DNA from: Bactrocera neohumeralis
Taxonomy: Eukaryota > Arthropoda > Insecta > Diptera > Tephritidae
Direction of reading: 5' to 3'
Assembly (NCBI RefSeq): GCF_024586455.1
Contig: NC_065921.1
Location: forward strand, 90,456,061-90,520,060
DNA: 64,000 nucleotides
Shown here: one piece after another, positions 36,630-48,821 of the stretch
Layout: the number at the start of each line of letters is the position of its first letter
How positions within the stretch are numbered: the stretch's first letter is position 1
Notes under the pieces: generated by a model
What the model was told of the DNA's origin: nothing
Seen by the model: the letters and a program-made list of their open reading frames with translations, nothing else
The model's database searches: none
Translations under genes and position numbers: made by a program

Positions 36630-37200
36630 GGCCATCCATAAATTACGTCACACGAATTTAAGGACTTTTTAACTCCTCCCCCCGTCCTTGTCACAAGTTG
36701 TCACATTTTGAACTATACAAAACCTTCTTTAGTTCGGATCATGTTTTTAAAGATCGGTAATTCAGTAAGCTTGTGAACGTCAGTGGCATGAGTGTCTGCA
36801 TTGGAAGATGAATGTTTTCCATTACGAATAGCTACATACATATGTAGTATGAGTATGTTACAGCTTCAGGTGATCCTTCACCATCTTTTTTATTTAGAAT
36901 TCCCGCATACACCGATGGAATAAGCTTATGTTTTTCAGTGACGACAAAATCATGATCTGACAATTGAACACGGTAATCAGGGTGCATTAATATTGGCGCT
37001 TGAGCATTTGCTGCTGTAATGCCTAAAGATACACGTGCTATATCATCCACTGATAAAAAATACTTGGTCTGGACCTAAAATTGAAGCCACAGATTCGAGA
37101 TTTCATATAGTAGCTGTAAAAAATTGTCCATCCTTATGCTTTGAAATGTGATGTCACAAAGGTTTTGACCCCCCCCTGCCCCTTGTCACACAATGTCACT
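36630..37200 (-). mobile_element. Degenerate transposon fragment, family unnamed
   Basis: The minus strand of 36832-37050 encodes DDIARVSLGITAANAQAP followed by LMHPDYRV, DHDFVV and HKLIPSVYAG. I recall this block from repetitive uncharacterised proteins in arthropod genomes but cannot name the family. The outer parts both contain a C-tract preceding CTTGTCACA (36676-36706 and 37160-37190) in the same orientation, with GGGCCATCCATAAATTACGT at the left edge. It is a broken element, with no full-length frame. Confidence 0.55.
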
Positions 37201-38374
37201 TCTGAATGATAAATATGGTAGTAAATATACAATATGTATGTCCTCGCATTTTTATTAAAATAACTCTTACATTGACTAATATATTCGGTATATAGTTTGC
37301 TAAGTAGGAAATCACTATATCTAAGATGCTGGACAACGTATCACCAATTCGAAATTGTGTTTTTGTTTTTATTTATTATGATTCGCTACATAACATTATA
37401 TATGTACATACATACATATTAATACGACATTTTAAACTTTTGCTGTCAAATATAACATGGGGTATTTCACCCATTTTTGACTCTAAACTAACTACAATTA
37501 TATATATACAATTTTATACATTCACTTAATTTTTCTAAGATTGATTACTTATTGGCCGATATATAAGATAGAAAAAAAACTGTAGTTGAAAATAAATTTT
37601 ATTATTTATAAGGAAGCAGGAGGATTAACTCGATTTCTGTCCACACAAGGACACAATGTTATCAAAAAAAACGTCCTCTGAATTTCTTTATATTGACCAA
37701 TATATAATACGTTATGAAATCAACAAGAAATACCCCGATGTTAGCCATTTTTGAAACAACGTACACTGGTCGATTTCATAGGCCAAAAATAAAAAAATAA
37801 AAGTTTGAAATTTACCACTGTTTGCATCAAGGCTATTTCTTAAAACACCAATAAAACTACCGGTAAATACATTTTTGGTCTATCCCATTCGTAGGGGCTA
37901 CGAAAAGCAAGAGAATTGAGGCAATAGAAACACACGGACTGTGCAGTGAAAATAGCTTAAAAATTAGCTCTTATAATAAATTAAATTGCGATTGTTATGA
38001 TCCCTGTCTCGCCCTTAAATAAATCAAGTTTGTTTATATTAGTTAATGTTTTCTAAGTCTATGCTTTTGATTTCAGCTGCAACTTTTTGCAACTTTCTTT
38101 ATTATTCATGTTATTCTACCAGGCATGCGATTTTTTGTGAGTTATTTTTTATAATTTTTTTGTATTTATGTGTATGTAAGTATATTCGTGCATATTTTAT
38201 TGTTTTTATTTTTTTTTTTCATCATACATATATACACATATTTTAGCTTTGGTTTTCATTTTATCATTTTCTCACTTTTATCAAATGTTTGTTTTCTACG
38301 TACTTTTATTTAGGCACATCATATTGGTGTAAACTTTCACGCCTATATATGTATTTTTGAATTCTAGTGTTTAG
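37201..38374. other. Intergenic AT-rich DNA
   Basis: 1.2 kb with low-complexity T- and TA-rich tracts. Frames at 37326 and 38046 are rich in F, I and Y from microsatellites and show no motif. Nothing else is seen. Confidence 0.45.
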
Positions 38375-39170
38375 AAAATGTGTGAAGAAATATCATTTAT
38401 CACCGAAGCAAATTTAATAAAGCTTCATTATTTACTTATTAAAAGCTTCGTTAACAAAAAACTTGATATTAACTTAAAAAGTTTCAAAGGAAAAACAGTT
38501 ATCCTGAGCCAATAAAGATCTCAGAATCTGATGTTGAAGTTGATATAAAAAAATTTTTGGACCACATTGTGTCAGAAATGTAATTAATGAACGGAATGAG
38601 TCCTCTAATTACCTATTATCAATAGGAATATGTGGCTTTGATGGCAATTCTGGTCAGAGCGAATATAAGCAGAAATTTGAAAATAATAATTTGGAAGACA
38701 ATAATTTATTTATCACGGCATATGTCCCTGTATAACTGATAATAAAATCGCAAAATGATGAAGAGCACAAACAAATTTGGAAAAACTGCAGAAAGACCTT
38801 CGTCCACCCGCTATTGCCGTCCTGTTGGAATTCAATTTCAAAAGGAATGAGTTTAATAAACCCTCAATGCATTAGATTTGCGCTAGCTCCTGCAAAGGAA
38901 TTAACTTCAAAATATTTCTGGTATTATCTTCCTTCGTCAGTCCGTAAAATTTTAATTCACGCTCCTAATGTTATTCACTATGCACCAGTTTCAATTGTAG
39001 AGCTCTCATAAGAATCTGCTGAGTCAAGCAATAAGGACGTTAAGATGTATCGACTCCATCATACATGAAAAAACTAACGGATCGCTACACATCAGGACTT
39101 GCTAAACCGATTGCTTTTGAGCTTAGATCCTTTTATCACCAGTCAAAGAAACTATCATGCAAAAGTAAAT
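38375..39170 (+). pseudogene. Decayed ORF of a dispersed, unnamed element
   Basis: Reading frames interrupted by stops and frameshifts give KMCEEISFITEANLIKLHYL (about 38378), then ESDVEVDIKKFLDH (38528), then AKELTSKYFWYYLPSSVRKI plus LIHAPNVIHYAPVSIVELS (to 39009), then ESSNKDVKMYRLHH after a stop. The pattern (KY-W-P-SVHKIL.HG..I...P.G.LSE, then YR..HTRK) recalls uncharacterised multicopy insect proteins linked to transposons. It has no intact frame and is not a host gene. Confidence 0.5.
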
Positions 39171-39884
39171 CAATTTTATTAAAATCAGTTTTTGATTTAG
39201 TTGAATAATATTAAAAAAATCCTTTTTTCGTTTATCAAATTTTTTAATTTAATATAATTAATTAAAATTTGTTACCATGGGGGGGTGGCAGAGTGGAAAA
39301 CGGGAGAGGGAGATTTTAAAAAGCTTTGGCAAAAGTTTCACTTTTATATATGCAGTGGAAGTATTTTTGGCCGCTGATTCCATACAAGACCGACCACTGT
39401 GCAACGGCACATTATTATGACAGAGAGTCTCCTCGAATTTCATTTATGTATTCCACAGAGTGGGGGATATTTTCGGTAAAAAGGGAAATGAATTTTTCCT
39501 CTTTCGAAAGGAAGATAGCACACTTTGAAGGCACTACTTTTGCAAAATGCAAGTTTCTGACGTAGTTCTTTAATGAGTTAGGACACAAACAACCGTTAGG
39601 TGAAAAAACTATAGTACTACGAAAAAAGTTGTATATCAATCAGCCAGAAGGTATACGAATTTACTTGGACTCTAAACTTGGAAATATTTAAAATTAAACA
39701 ACAAACTCTATTTTTAAAAAAATACAGTATAAATTAACTTGTGAGAATACTTCCAAATCTTCAATAGTTGTATTAAGGTTTTGTTATAGTTTACATTATA
39801 TACGGTTTTTATTTTATTTCAGATGTCTTAGCCGGTGAAAAACAAAAAATTGGCAGAACTGAATATATAAAGTTTTATTAAGAA
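39171..39884. other. Upstream region of synaptojanin
   Basis: Contains a G-rich spot (ACCATGGGGGGGTGG at 39276) and frames without recognisable features. A T-rich tract ending TTTCAG at 39823 looks like a splice acceptor, so a 5' UTR exon boundary about 60 bp before the synaptojanin ATG is plausible. Confidence 0.4.
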
Positions 39885-42800
39885 ATGGCAATGTCAAAGG
39901 TCATGCGGGTGCTGGAAAAATCTATTCCACCATCACCTTATAGCGTTCTTTTAGAGCATCGAAATAAGAGTGATAGCATTCTTTTTGAATCTCATGCGGT
40001 CGCTTTGCTCTCCACTCAGGAAACTGATGTAATACGAAAGCAGTATGCAAAATTGTGTGATGCTTACGGTTGTCTTGGTGTGCTGCAACTAAATGCGGGA
40101 GAAAGTACTGTTTTGTTTCTGGTGCTTGTCACTGGCTGTGTCTCAATGGGAAAAATCTGTGATGTTGAAGTTTTTCGAATTACGCAGACACAATTCGTGG
40201 CTTTGCAAAATGCAGCTCCGAATGAAGACAAAATATCGGAGTGTCGCAAGCTGTTGAACTCGGGAACTTTTTACTTTGCACATTCGAATCCTTCGATGAT
40301 GAGTAGTTTACAAAAGTTTGATATAACTTTATGTGCTCAACGGAGGCAAAAGATATCTGAGACTGACAATCGTTTCTTTTGGAATCGAATGATGCACATA
40401 CATATGCTCCGTTTCGGTGTAGATTGTCAATCATGGCTCCTGAAGGCAATGTGTGGTTCTGTGGAAGTTCGCACGGTGTATGTTGGAGCTAAACAGGCCC
40501 GCGCCGCCATCATATCTCGATTAAGTTGCGAGCGTGCCGGCACACGATTTAATGTTCGAGGTATGTAATGAATGTTTTGTATACCGAATCTAAACTCTAT
40601 ATATGAATACAGGATTTTCTAATAAGACTGACATGATTTCTTTAAAAAAAAACACACTAATTGTTAGTGTAATCAATGACTTAAAATAACCCTACCAGAA
40701 GTAGTCTAATGGTGTTAAAATAAAACTTCTTCGAGGCCATTCAATGTCACGATTTCTTGAAATAATCGAATCTCCACACTTTTCTCGCAATAATTTGGTT
40801 GATGCACGTGCTGTGTGGCACGGCGCCCAGTCTTTTTGGAACCAGATGTTGTCAAGATTAACTTCTTCCAATTACAGCCATAAAGAATACGTTAACGGTG
40901 TCACCAACTTCATTTCGAAAGAAGTACGTACCGGTACCGATGATTTTATTGAACCAAAAACCACACCTACGTGCCAATTTAGGTGAATGTAATGGTTGTT
41001 CAAGAATAATTTGTGGATCTTTGCACAAGAATCGACAGTTTTGCTTATTAATTCGACAAAAAGCGACAATTCGGCAATTGGAGAACGTTTATTTTGATAA
41101 TAAAATTGAATAATATGTAAATGTTTCCTCTTGCGTATCTCTTTCTACGATAAATTGTAAACATTACTGACTATAATGAAGAAAAAATTACAGATCATAT
41201 TAAAAATGGCCGAAAGAAAACTTTGAAATCATATCATCCTTATTGGAAAACCCGGCAATAAAGTTTTTTCCTTATATAATTTAGTGCTTTAGTGAAAATA
41301 TATTCAATTTACTTATTTTTTTTTTTTTAAATTTCAGAAACTTATATTTAAATTAAAAACTGTATTTTAGGAATATTTTCACCAACATTAAAATTTAATA
41401 TATTTTTTTAACAAAATGTATGTTCTGTTATACTATCTGCTATTATGATATATTTTATTTCATAATTATACCTCTTCTTAAGGCACCAACGATGAGGGGC
41501 ATGTTGCTAACTTTGTTGAGACCGAACAGGTTATATATGTGGATAGTGATGTGACTAGTTATATTCAAACACGTGGATCGGTTCCTCTTTTTTGGGAGCA
41601 ACCAGGTGTACAAGTTGGCTCACACAAAGTGAAATTATCACGAGGGTTTGAAGCTTCTGCGGCAGCATTTGATCGTCATATGGTGATGATGAAACAACGG
41701 TACGGATATCAGGCGATTATAAACCTTTTGGGTACTTCGATGATTGGTAGTAAGGAAGGTGAGGCAATGTTAAGCAATGAATTCCAAAAACACCATAATA
41801 TGTCCACCCACAAAGATGTTTCACATATTATATTTGATTATCATCAAGAGTGTCGAGGTGGTAATTTTGGTGCGCTTTTGAAACTGAAAGAGCGCTTAGG
41901 AGTTTGCGGTGTAAACTATGGATTTTTCCATGCTTCCCAAGGGCAAGCACTACGTGAACAATTTGGTGTTATTCGCACTAATTGCCTCGATTGTTTGGAC
42001 CGCACCAATTGCGTTCAAACGTTCTTGGGCTTAGACATGCTCAATCAACAAATTGAAGCTTTAAAGTTGGGAGAGAAAAAACAAAATTTCTCCAGATTTG
42101 AAGAAATATTTCGGCAAATGTGGGTAAATAACGGTAATGAAGTTAGTAAAATCTATGCAGGTACTGGAGCTATACAAGGTGGCTCCAAACTAATGGACGG
42201 AGCACGATCTGCCGCTCGTACTATACAGAATAATTTGTTAGATAATTCAAAACAGGAAGCAATTGATATTTTATTACTTGGATCAACACTATCGTCAGAA
42301 TTAGCTGATCGAGCTCGAATATTATTGCCATCGAATATGCTGCATGCGCCAACTACAGTTTTGAGGGAAATGTGCAAACGCTTTGCTGAGTATGTAGTTC
42401 CGCGTACCTGTCGCGTCGCAGTTGGTACCTATAATGTAAACGGTGGTAAACATTTTAGAAGCATTGTTTTTAAAGACTCTTTGTCTGATTGGTTACTTGA
42501 TTGCCACGCATTGGCACGAGCTAAGGCTCTAGTCAACGTGAACAATCCATCGGAGAACGCCTGCGATCCGGTTGATATATATGCGATTGGTTTTCAAGAG
42601 ATCGTTGATTTGAATGCCTCTAACATTGTAGCTGCCAGCACAGATAATGCCAAATTATGGGCAGAGGAATTACAAAAGACTATTTCTCGAGATAATGATT
42701 ATGTCCTTCTCACATATCAACAATTAGTAGGTGTGTGTTTATATATATATGTTCGACCTGAGCATGCGCCATTTATTCGTGATGTTGCCATTGATTGTGT

Positions 42801-45665
42801 TAAAACGGGACTAGGGGGCACCACTGGAAATAAGGGAGCATGTGCGATACGCTTTGTTTTTCATGGAAGTTCGATGTGCTTCGTCTGCGCTCATTTTGCT
42901 GCTGGTCAATCACAGGTAATAGATAATAGATACTTAGTTCTTTATATTAATATTTAGTTAACGGTTTTTATAAAAGTTATAATGGTATAACTCAAATGCT
43001 ACTATATATTTGAATGACTTTTAAGCTTGAGTTAGACGCAGTTGTATCTGTTTGGAATAGGTTTTTTACAATACCCACATACATATGTAGTTGTATTTAA
43101 ATGTATGTACATCTAATAGACAGATTAAAACATTTATATCGGTTTAAAGAAAAACACGTTGTATGGAAATTCGTTTTAAATAACTACCAACGACATCTAT
43201 TCTCTTCAGATCTGAGAACAGACAAAAATCACAGATGCTCAGTTTCAGAGAATAAGTGTATGCAAAAAAAAGTTTAAGCCTAATTCTGGTAATTTGTTAT
43301 TGAATTCCTTTTTTGTTGCACTGTGTACTGTTTTGATGAAACGTAAACTTCTTACTTTTATTTTAATGAGACCGTTTTTACGTTATTTCGTTACTGCAAC
43401 ATTCTAGTAATCGAGAGCTAGTAGTTGAATTCTACATCTTCAACATAGTGAATGAAAATATATATCATATAACTTTATTAATTGTTGATTATGCGGTATA
43501 GTCCAGACGAATAACTGTGGTTTGAACCTGCATTGAAATTATGGATTCAAGTTTAATATATCTATGTGACATATCAACAAAAAAATCAGATTTATTATGC
43601 TTCCAATGCCGCACAAGTTTGATCAGTTCGTTGTTGGTTGTATTCGATTGTCCGCCCTCGCAGTACTCATTTTACTTATAGTTTTTTCATCTTTATAGTG
43701 TGCTATCTCGAAGCACTTCATTTTATATTATACAAAATCTTAAATTAATATTAAATTTTACACCCTAGATTATACAAAAGCGTTTCATAAGAAATTGATA
43801 TCTAGTTGATATTGATTGATATCTCAGGAACTACTTGACCAATTCTGACCAAATTTGGCACATTATTTTGATTTTCTTATGTTTCGATTTGAAAATGGGC
43901 GAAATCGGACAACAATCACTTCTACTTCCCATATACATATAAAAATATAAATTCCATATAAGTGTTCAAAACGTTTCCACATAAGTTTCTTTTTAAATTA
44001 ATTATAGGTTGCTGAGCGTAACGCAGATTATGCTGAAATAACCAGAAAGTTAGCGTTTCCAATGGGACGTACTCTAAAGTCGCATGATTGGGTATTTTGG
44101 TGTGGAGATTTTAACTATAGAATCGACATGGAAAAGGATGATTTGAAAGAAGCTATACAGAACGAAGATCTCACATCTGTACTGTTGAATGATCAGCTGC
44201 GTAAGGAGCAAGAAGCGGGCAATGTCTTCAGCGATTTTCTTGAAGGAGAAATCAATTTCGATCCTACGTACAAATATGATTTGTTTAGTGATGAATATGA
44301 TACGTCAGAAAAACAACGTGCACCTGCTTGGACTGATCGTGTATTATGGCGTCGACGTAAAGCTTTGGCAGCAGAAACAGATGTCAATAGTGTCGAATGG
44401 AATCCAGGAAGACTTATTCATTATGGTCGCTCAGAGTTGAAGCAAAGTGACCATCGCCCAGTTATTGCCATTATTGATGCAGAAATTGTGGAAATTGATT
44501 CACAGCGTCGACGCGAGGTTTGGAGAAACATAAATATTTTTCTTGTTTTTGTAATTGCATACATTTTTGTTTTATCCTTTGATGTTTTTAGGTTTTTGAA
44601 CAGGTTATAAGAGACTTAGGTCCACCTGATTCTACCATTGTGGTGCACGTAAAAGAGGATGTCGTTTGTGACGACGGGCCAACTATCTATGACGAAGCAG
44701 TCATGTCTACCCTTATTCAGGAATTGTCGAAGTTGGGTGAAGTTACTTTGGTTCGATATGTAGAGGACACAATGTGGGTAACATTTCGAGATGGTGAATC
44801 AGCATTACATGCGAGTAATAAAAAATATATTCGTATTTGTGGTTTGGAGCTACAACTTCAACTAAAGACTGCAAATTGGCAGCCATTAGTTGACAATGAA
44901 ATTGAGTTGTGCACAACCAACACAATACCCTTGTGCTCGAATCCTCAAGAACAAGCACAGTTATTCAGTAGTTCACCTGACATTCCGAGACGTTCTAAAC
45001 AGCCTCCTGGGCGACCAGCACCAGCTCGCCCACCTATGCCACTGTCACCAAAAAGTTCGCCTCGTCATCATCCACACGTTGGAGTTATTAGTGTCGTCCC
45101 TGATATGGTGCAATCTAAACTCTCCAAACCTTTAATGACACAACCCTTACAGCCCTTACCAATTTCGCCTCAAAACAATCAAAAGAACAATAAAACGTCT
45201 AGCAATGAAAGTATTTCGTCTTCTAAATCACAGTCACCAACTGAAACTCAACAATGTTCTCCATTACATTCGTCATCTGCAGTTTCACCAGTTGAGTTTC
45301 CCGATGGACAATTCCCCCCTACTCCTCCAAGGCAAAGCAAAAATTCTACACCAGTATCCACACCAATACGTCAACCGAAACAAGAAGGTACTTCAACTTT
45401 TTACGATGGTAGTGCTAACATATATGAAGAAATACAAGAAGAAATGCCAGCGCCTAGACATCCACCACCTCCATTTCCATCAATTGCAAACCAAGAAATT
45501 GCTCCCATTGCTTCTGTTGAAAGTCCTCGTAGACAAGTAGTAGGAACACATTCGACACCAATAGGTCCTCCACCACCTTTGCCGGCGCGGCGCGGACCTC
45601 CACCCATACCCAATCGCAGTGGAAATGCACCACCACTTCCTACTCGACCAGGCAATAACAATTGA
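39885..45665 (+). CDS. Synj: Synaptojanin, phosphoinositide phosphatase
   Basis: Synaptojanin dephosphorylates PI(4,5)P2 to uncoat clathrin vesicles at synapses. Exons 39885-40560, 41483-42915, 44008-44517, 44592-45665 join in frame to 1230 residues, near the fly length. The N-terminal Sac1 domain ends with the catalytic RTNCLDCLDRTN at about residue 390-401. The 5-phosphatase domain (about 520-860) shows VGTYNVNGG, FQEIVDLNA, TGNKGACAIRF, WCGDFNYRI, PAWTDRVLW and SDHRPV. An RRM-like DUF1866 segment follows (VVHVKEDVVCDDG, TLVRYVEDTMWVTF). The C-terminal about 240 residues are proline-rich with SH3-ligand motifs (PGRPAPARPPMPL, PPPLPARRGPPPIPNR), where endophilin and DAP160 would bind. Intron 1 carries a mariner relic and intron 2 (1.1 kb) a short dispersed repeat. 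The ATG at 39885 starts MAMSKVMRVLEKS; a second Met three codons later is also usable. Confidence 0.97.
40680..41110 (-). pseudogene. DD41D mariner transposase relic in Synj intron 1
   Basis: The minus strand reads GTYFFRNEVGDTVNVFF, then after a frameshift LEEVNLDNIWFQKDWAPCHT, SIISRNRDIEWPRRS and LTPLDYFW, with a stop where LWGY would be. The spacing between the two aspartates is 41, as in the 33.8-kb element. Changes include QQDGAT to QKDWAP. It is inactive and antisense to the host gene, and its flanks no longer show terminal repeats. Confidence 0.85.
43795..43950. repeat. Probable dispersed repeat scrap in Synj intron 2
   Basis: Contains ATATCTCAGGAACTACTTGA and CCAAATTTGGCAC followed by AAATGGGCGAAATCGGACAA. 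This phrase type is similar in style to the repeat at 62715-63990 (GATATATCTCC...TTGGTCGATATC). I infer a fragment of the same or a related noncoding repeat family. Confidence 0.4.
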
Positions 45666-47505
45666 AGTAAGTACTAAAAAGATATATGTACTTTTCACTT
45701 ATTTTTACATAATTATATTTTATATTCTTAGTTATATCTTCACAATACCTGAGTTTGCATTCTTTGAAGAATAAATCTTGCATAATATGTTTTGATGGTA
45801 AATGAACCATTTTCGAACTGGTTCTAGTTAATTTCATACTGTATCACTTAAAATGTGAAGTATCATTAAGTGCGTATACTTTTCTATGAGATTTGAGTAA
45901 CCGTGAGCTAAAAATCAATGAAATATTATTTTCGCCACTTTGTTTGGCTTTGTACCGTTAGGCAAATAACGTTAAGTTAAAATATTGAGTATGGGGCTAC
46001 CAAAAATGTGTGATTTCTTTTAGGTATGAATAGACATTTTTATGAAACAGTTTTGGTTGATATATCAACATTAACGTCTTTTAACTTTTTTGATACTTCG
46101 TCAACTTATTCTGGAATTTCTTTAATGCAATCCGACACTGGATAATTAACCCGGGGACGAAACCGTTTCCTTAGCCTATATATGTACATGTATACACTAA
46201 TATACTTTTTAATATTTTTTTTAAAACTAAGCAATTAAAACTTTTATATTACTATTTATATATTTGTCAGGTACTAATTTCAACATCGCACGCTTATACT
46301 CCTTTCCCGTGTTATTGTATTGATTGTAGCAAATTTGATGTAATAATACTTACTTTGAGGCATTAATGGATTTATTTCTGCAACATGAAAATAATAATAA
46401 AAAAGTGTTATATCTTCAACTTCTATGGGAACCTGGCATAGCTATTTTATGAATTTCATCACAATGAAAAATTTTAAAAAGAAAGAACTTTTATGCCAAA
46501 TAAATAGAAATATGAAGAAAAATTAAAACGTTTTTCATACGTACTTATTTCTTTATTGCATTAGTAAAACTTCAGATTTATTTGCTTTTCAGTTGTTATT
46601 TGCAAGCGTATTATATGATGCGTATTTTAGGTATCTACATACGTATGTAGTATAAAGTTTTAAACCATCACATTATTATTGTTCAAGTGGTGTTGCTGGA
46701 GCTATAAAATTGAATGTAAAACCATAATTATTATGATAATTATATCTAAGTTATTAGTTCTATAGTTTCTTTATTAGTTCTATATTTTTATAGTTTATTT
46801 TTAATAGAAATAGACTGCAATACAAAAGCTGACATTCCGTAATACAATTGAATTTATCAGATAAACTTTTAAAAGAGTATAATATTCGCTATCCAAAAAT
46901 GTAGCCTGTAGCCACTTAAGGTAAAACTAGTCAGAAAAGCTCAAATGCAATTAAATGAAACAAATTTAGATATGTATATTTATACTAAGTTTGCTTAATT
47001 GTTAAAGAAAATAAAATTCAATTCAATTAAGTTAAACCAAATAACAAAGTTAAATTACATAAACAAATGCGTTTATGTTGATATTGTTGAAAGTATTTTA
47101 TAGTATAAATAAATATAGCAATGTAAACATGCAGGTCAGGAAGTTATTGTTGCTGCTAGTAAAATCCACTACTTATAACATATTAATCTCAGTATGTGAA
47201 CGTAGAATCCTAAGGCTTAATTTAGCATGATATTTGTGCATTGTAATGACATATAAAAAATTGCTTGTCTTTGGTTAAAATTTATAATTAAATAAGTATA
47301 GGCGAAAGCCCATGCACATTTGAAAATGTTAATTATAATCCCTATAAATGTTACATTGTAAAAACGCATATACATATAAATAAAGCTATAATAAATCAAT
47401 ATACTAATATTGCAATTTCCTTTAGTTTGATTATGTTGAGCTAACCCATATATGTATGTATATAGATATGTAAAGTTTCTAGTAATTCACTTATATAAAA
47501 TTGTT
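45666..47505. other. Convergent intergenic region, Synj / ODAD4-like
   Basis: 1.8 kb, AT-rich, expected to hold the 3' UTRs of both genes. Several AATAAA motifs are present (for example near 47107). No ORF with recognisable sequence and no repeat copy of the types noted elsewhere. Confidence 0.45.
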
Positions 47506-48821
47506 CTAAAACCAGTCTGGTAGAGGTTCTTGGGGAAGGTTTTTGTAACTTGTGAGTGATGTACAAGGACGTTGTTGTCGCCAAAATTCTTGTCGTTTTA
47601 TTAGAAAGTTAACAGCTTCATTTGCATGATTGGAAATATTTTCCGAGTTTGTATCGGCTCGAACTAAATCCGGGTGTTTCAACAGTTTTTCTAAATACTC
47701 CTTGTCAACGCATAATTCACCTAACAATTTGCGAGCGTTGAGTCGTTCAATTTCGTCTCTGGATAGTTTTGGGCGATTCGAATGTTGTACATTTTTTTGA
47801 GATTGTTTATTGCTGTTAGATTTAGTAGAAATTTTATTATTCGCAGACTTGAGTGCAATGTTGAGCGATGAACATTTACTAGTTCCTATAGTATTCTCAA
47901 TGGCTTCTTGAGTTTTTTGAACACCCAATCGAAAGGAAGATAATTCGGGACGTGCGCGTAAGCCTTGGTGGAAGAACATTAGACTCTGTTCGAATTGACC
48001 AAGAAAATAGAGGGATTCTGCTTTTTGGAAAATTGCTCGAATATTATTTTTGTCTTCAGTGAGTGCAGTTTCCGCATCCTGTAATGCTTTTGATGGCTCC
48101 CCTAGCAAAAGGTAACATTTACTTCGAGAAACCAACGCATTTATGTCAGTTCCATTTAGTTCGAGAGCCTGAAAATGTAAATAAAGGATACGTTTAATAT
48201 AAAATTTTATAATAAATTGTATGAGTAATTATTAAGACTAGTTCCAATTGCTCGAACCTGTGAAAAGAAATATACGGCGTTTTCTGGATTGGCGTTTTTA
48301 ATTTCTTTCAACCCCAATGCTATAATGGAATTAATGTCTGCCTCATCCGGTATTTGCATGATTTCATTACGATCCTGTTTATGTTTTATTTGCAGGCTTT
48401 GTTTAATGTCGTAAGTGCCGGCGCTTACAGCTGCTGCTCTATCTTTATCAGTATAGAAGTCTACAAAATTTTCTTTTGTTTTTTTTTTTAATAATTGATC
48501 CTCGGTTTTTCTTCGCGCAGCACGCAATTCTGCCTCAATACGGTTTCCGCGACCTCCAACTCCACTTTTTTCTACATCGTCAGCAAATTTTACAGTCTTG
48601 CGATTGCTATTTAAATTTCGGCCACCTGGGATAGCGTTAGACAAGCTTTTCCCATTATAAGAATGTCTTGTACGTGGCGAAGAATAGTACCGGGCTTGAT
48701 TTAGTTTGCGTGATGATTCATCTATTGACTCTTCGTCTGCAGTTATTCCGATTCTTATAAAACTTTGAAGTAATTCTTGTTCTTTATCAACATCTAAAAT
48801 GTTTTTCATAACACTTGACAT
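47506..48821 (-). CDS. ODAD4/TTC25-like dynein-arm docking TPR protein
   Basis: ODAD4 (TTC25) anchors outer dynein arms on ciliary microtubules. Exons 48258-48821 and 47506-48168, minus strand, join in phase 0 for 408 residues. After a polar N-terminal region of about 155 residues come TPR units: ADINSIIALGLKEIKNANPE, ALVSRSKCYLLLGEPSKALQ, AIFQKAESLYFLGQFEQSLM. Then follow RLGVQKTQEAIENTIG and KLLGELCVDKEYLEKLLKHPDL, and EFWRQQRP. These blocks line up with human TTC25 (VARSKCFLKMGD..., QKAETLYTMGDF, GIQKAQEAINN, LLGELYVDKEYLEKLL, FWRQQ). The TPRs of the vertebrate C-terminal half are absent. In flies such genes act in sperm flagella or chordotonal cilia, so testis-biased expression is likely. 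Confidence 0.88.

Noticed and set aside
40744..40986. Plus-strand 80-codon ORF in synaptojanin intron 1
   Set aside because: The opposite strand carries a recognisable mariner transposase relic over the same bases, which explains the open frame.
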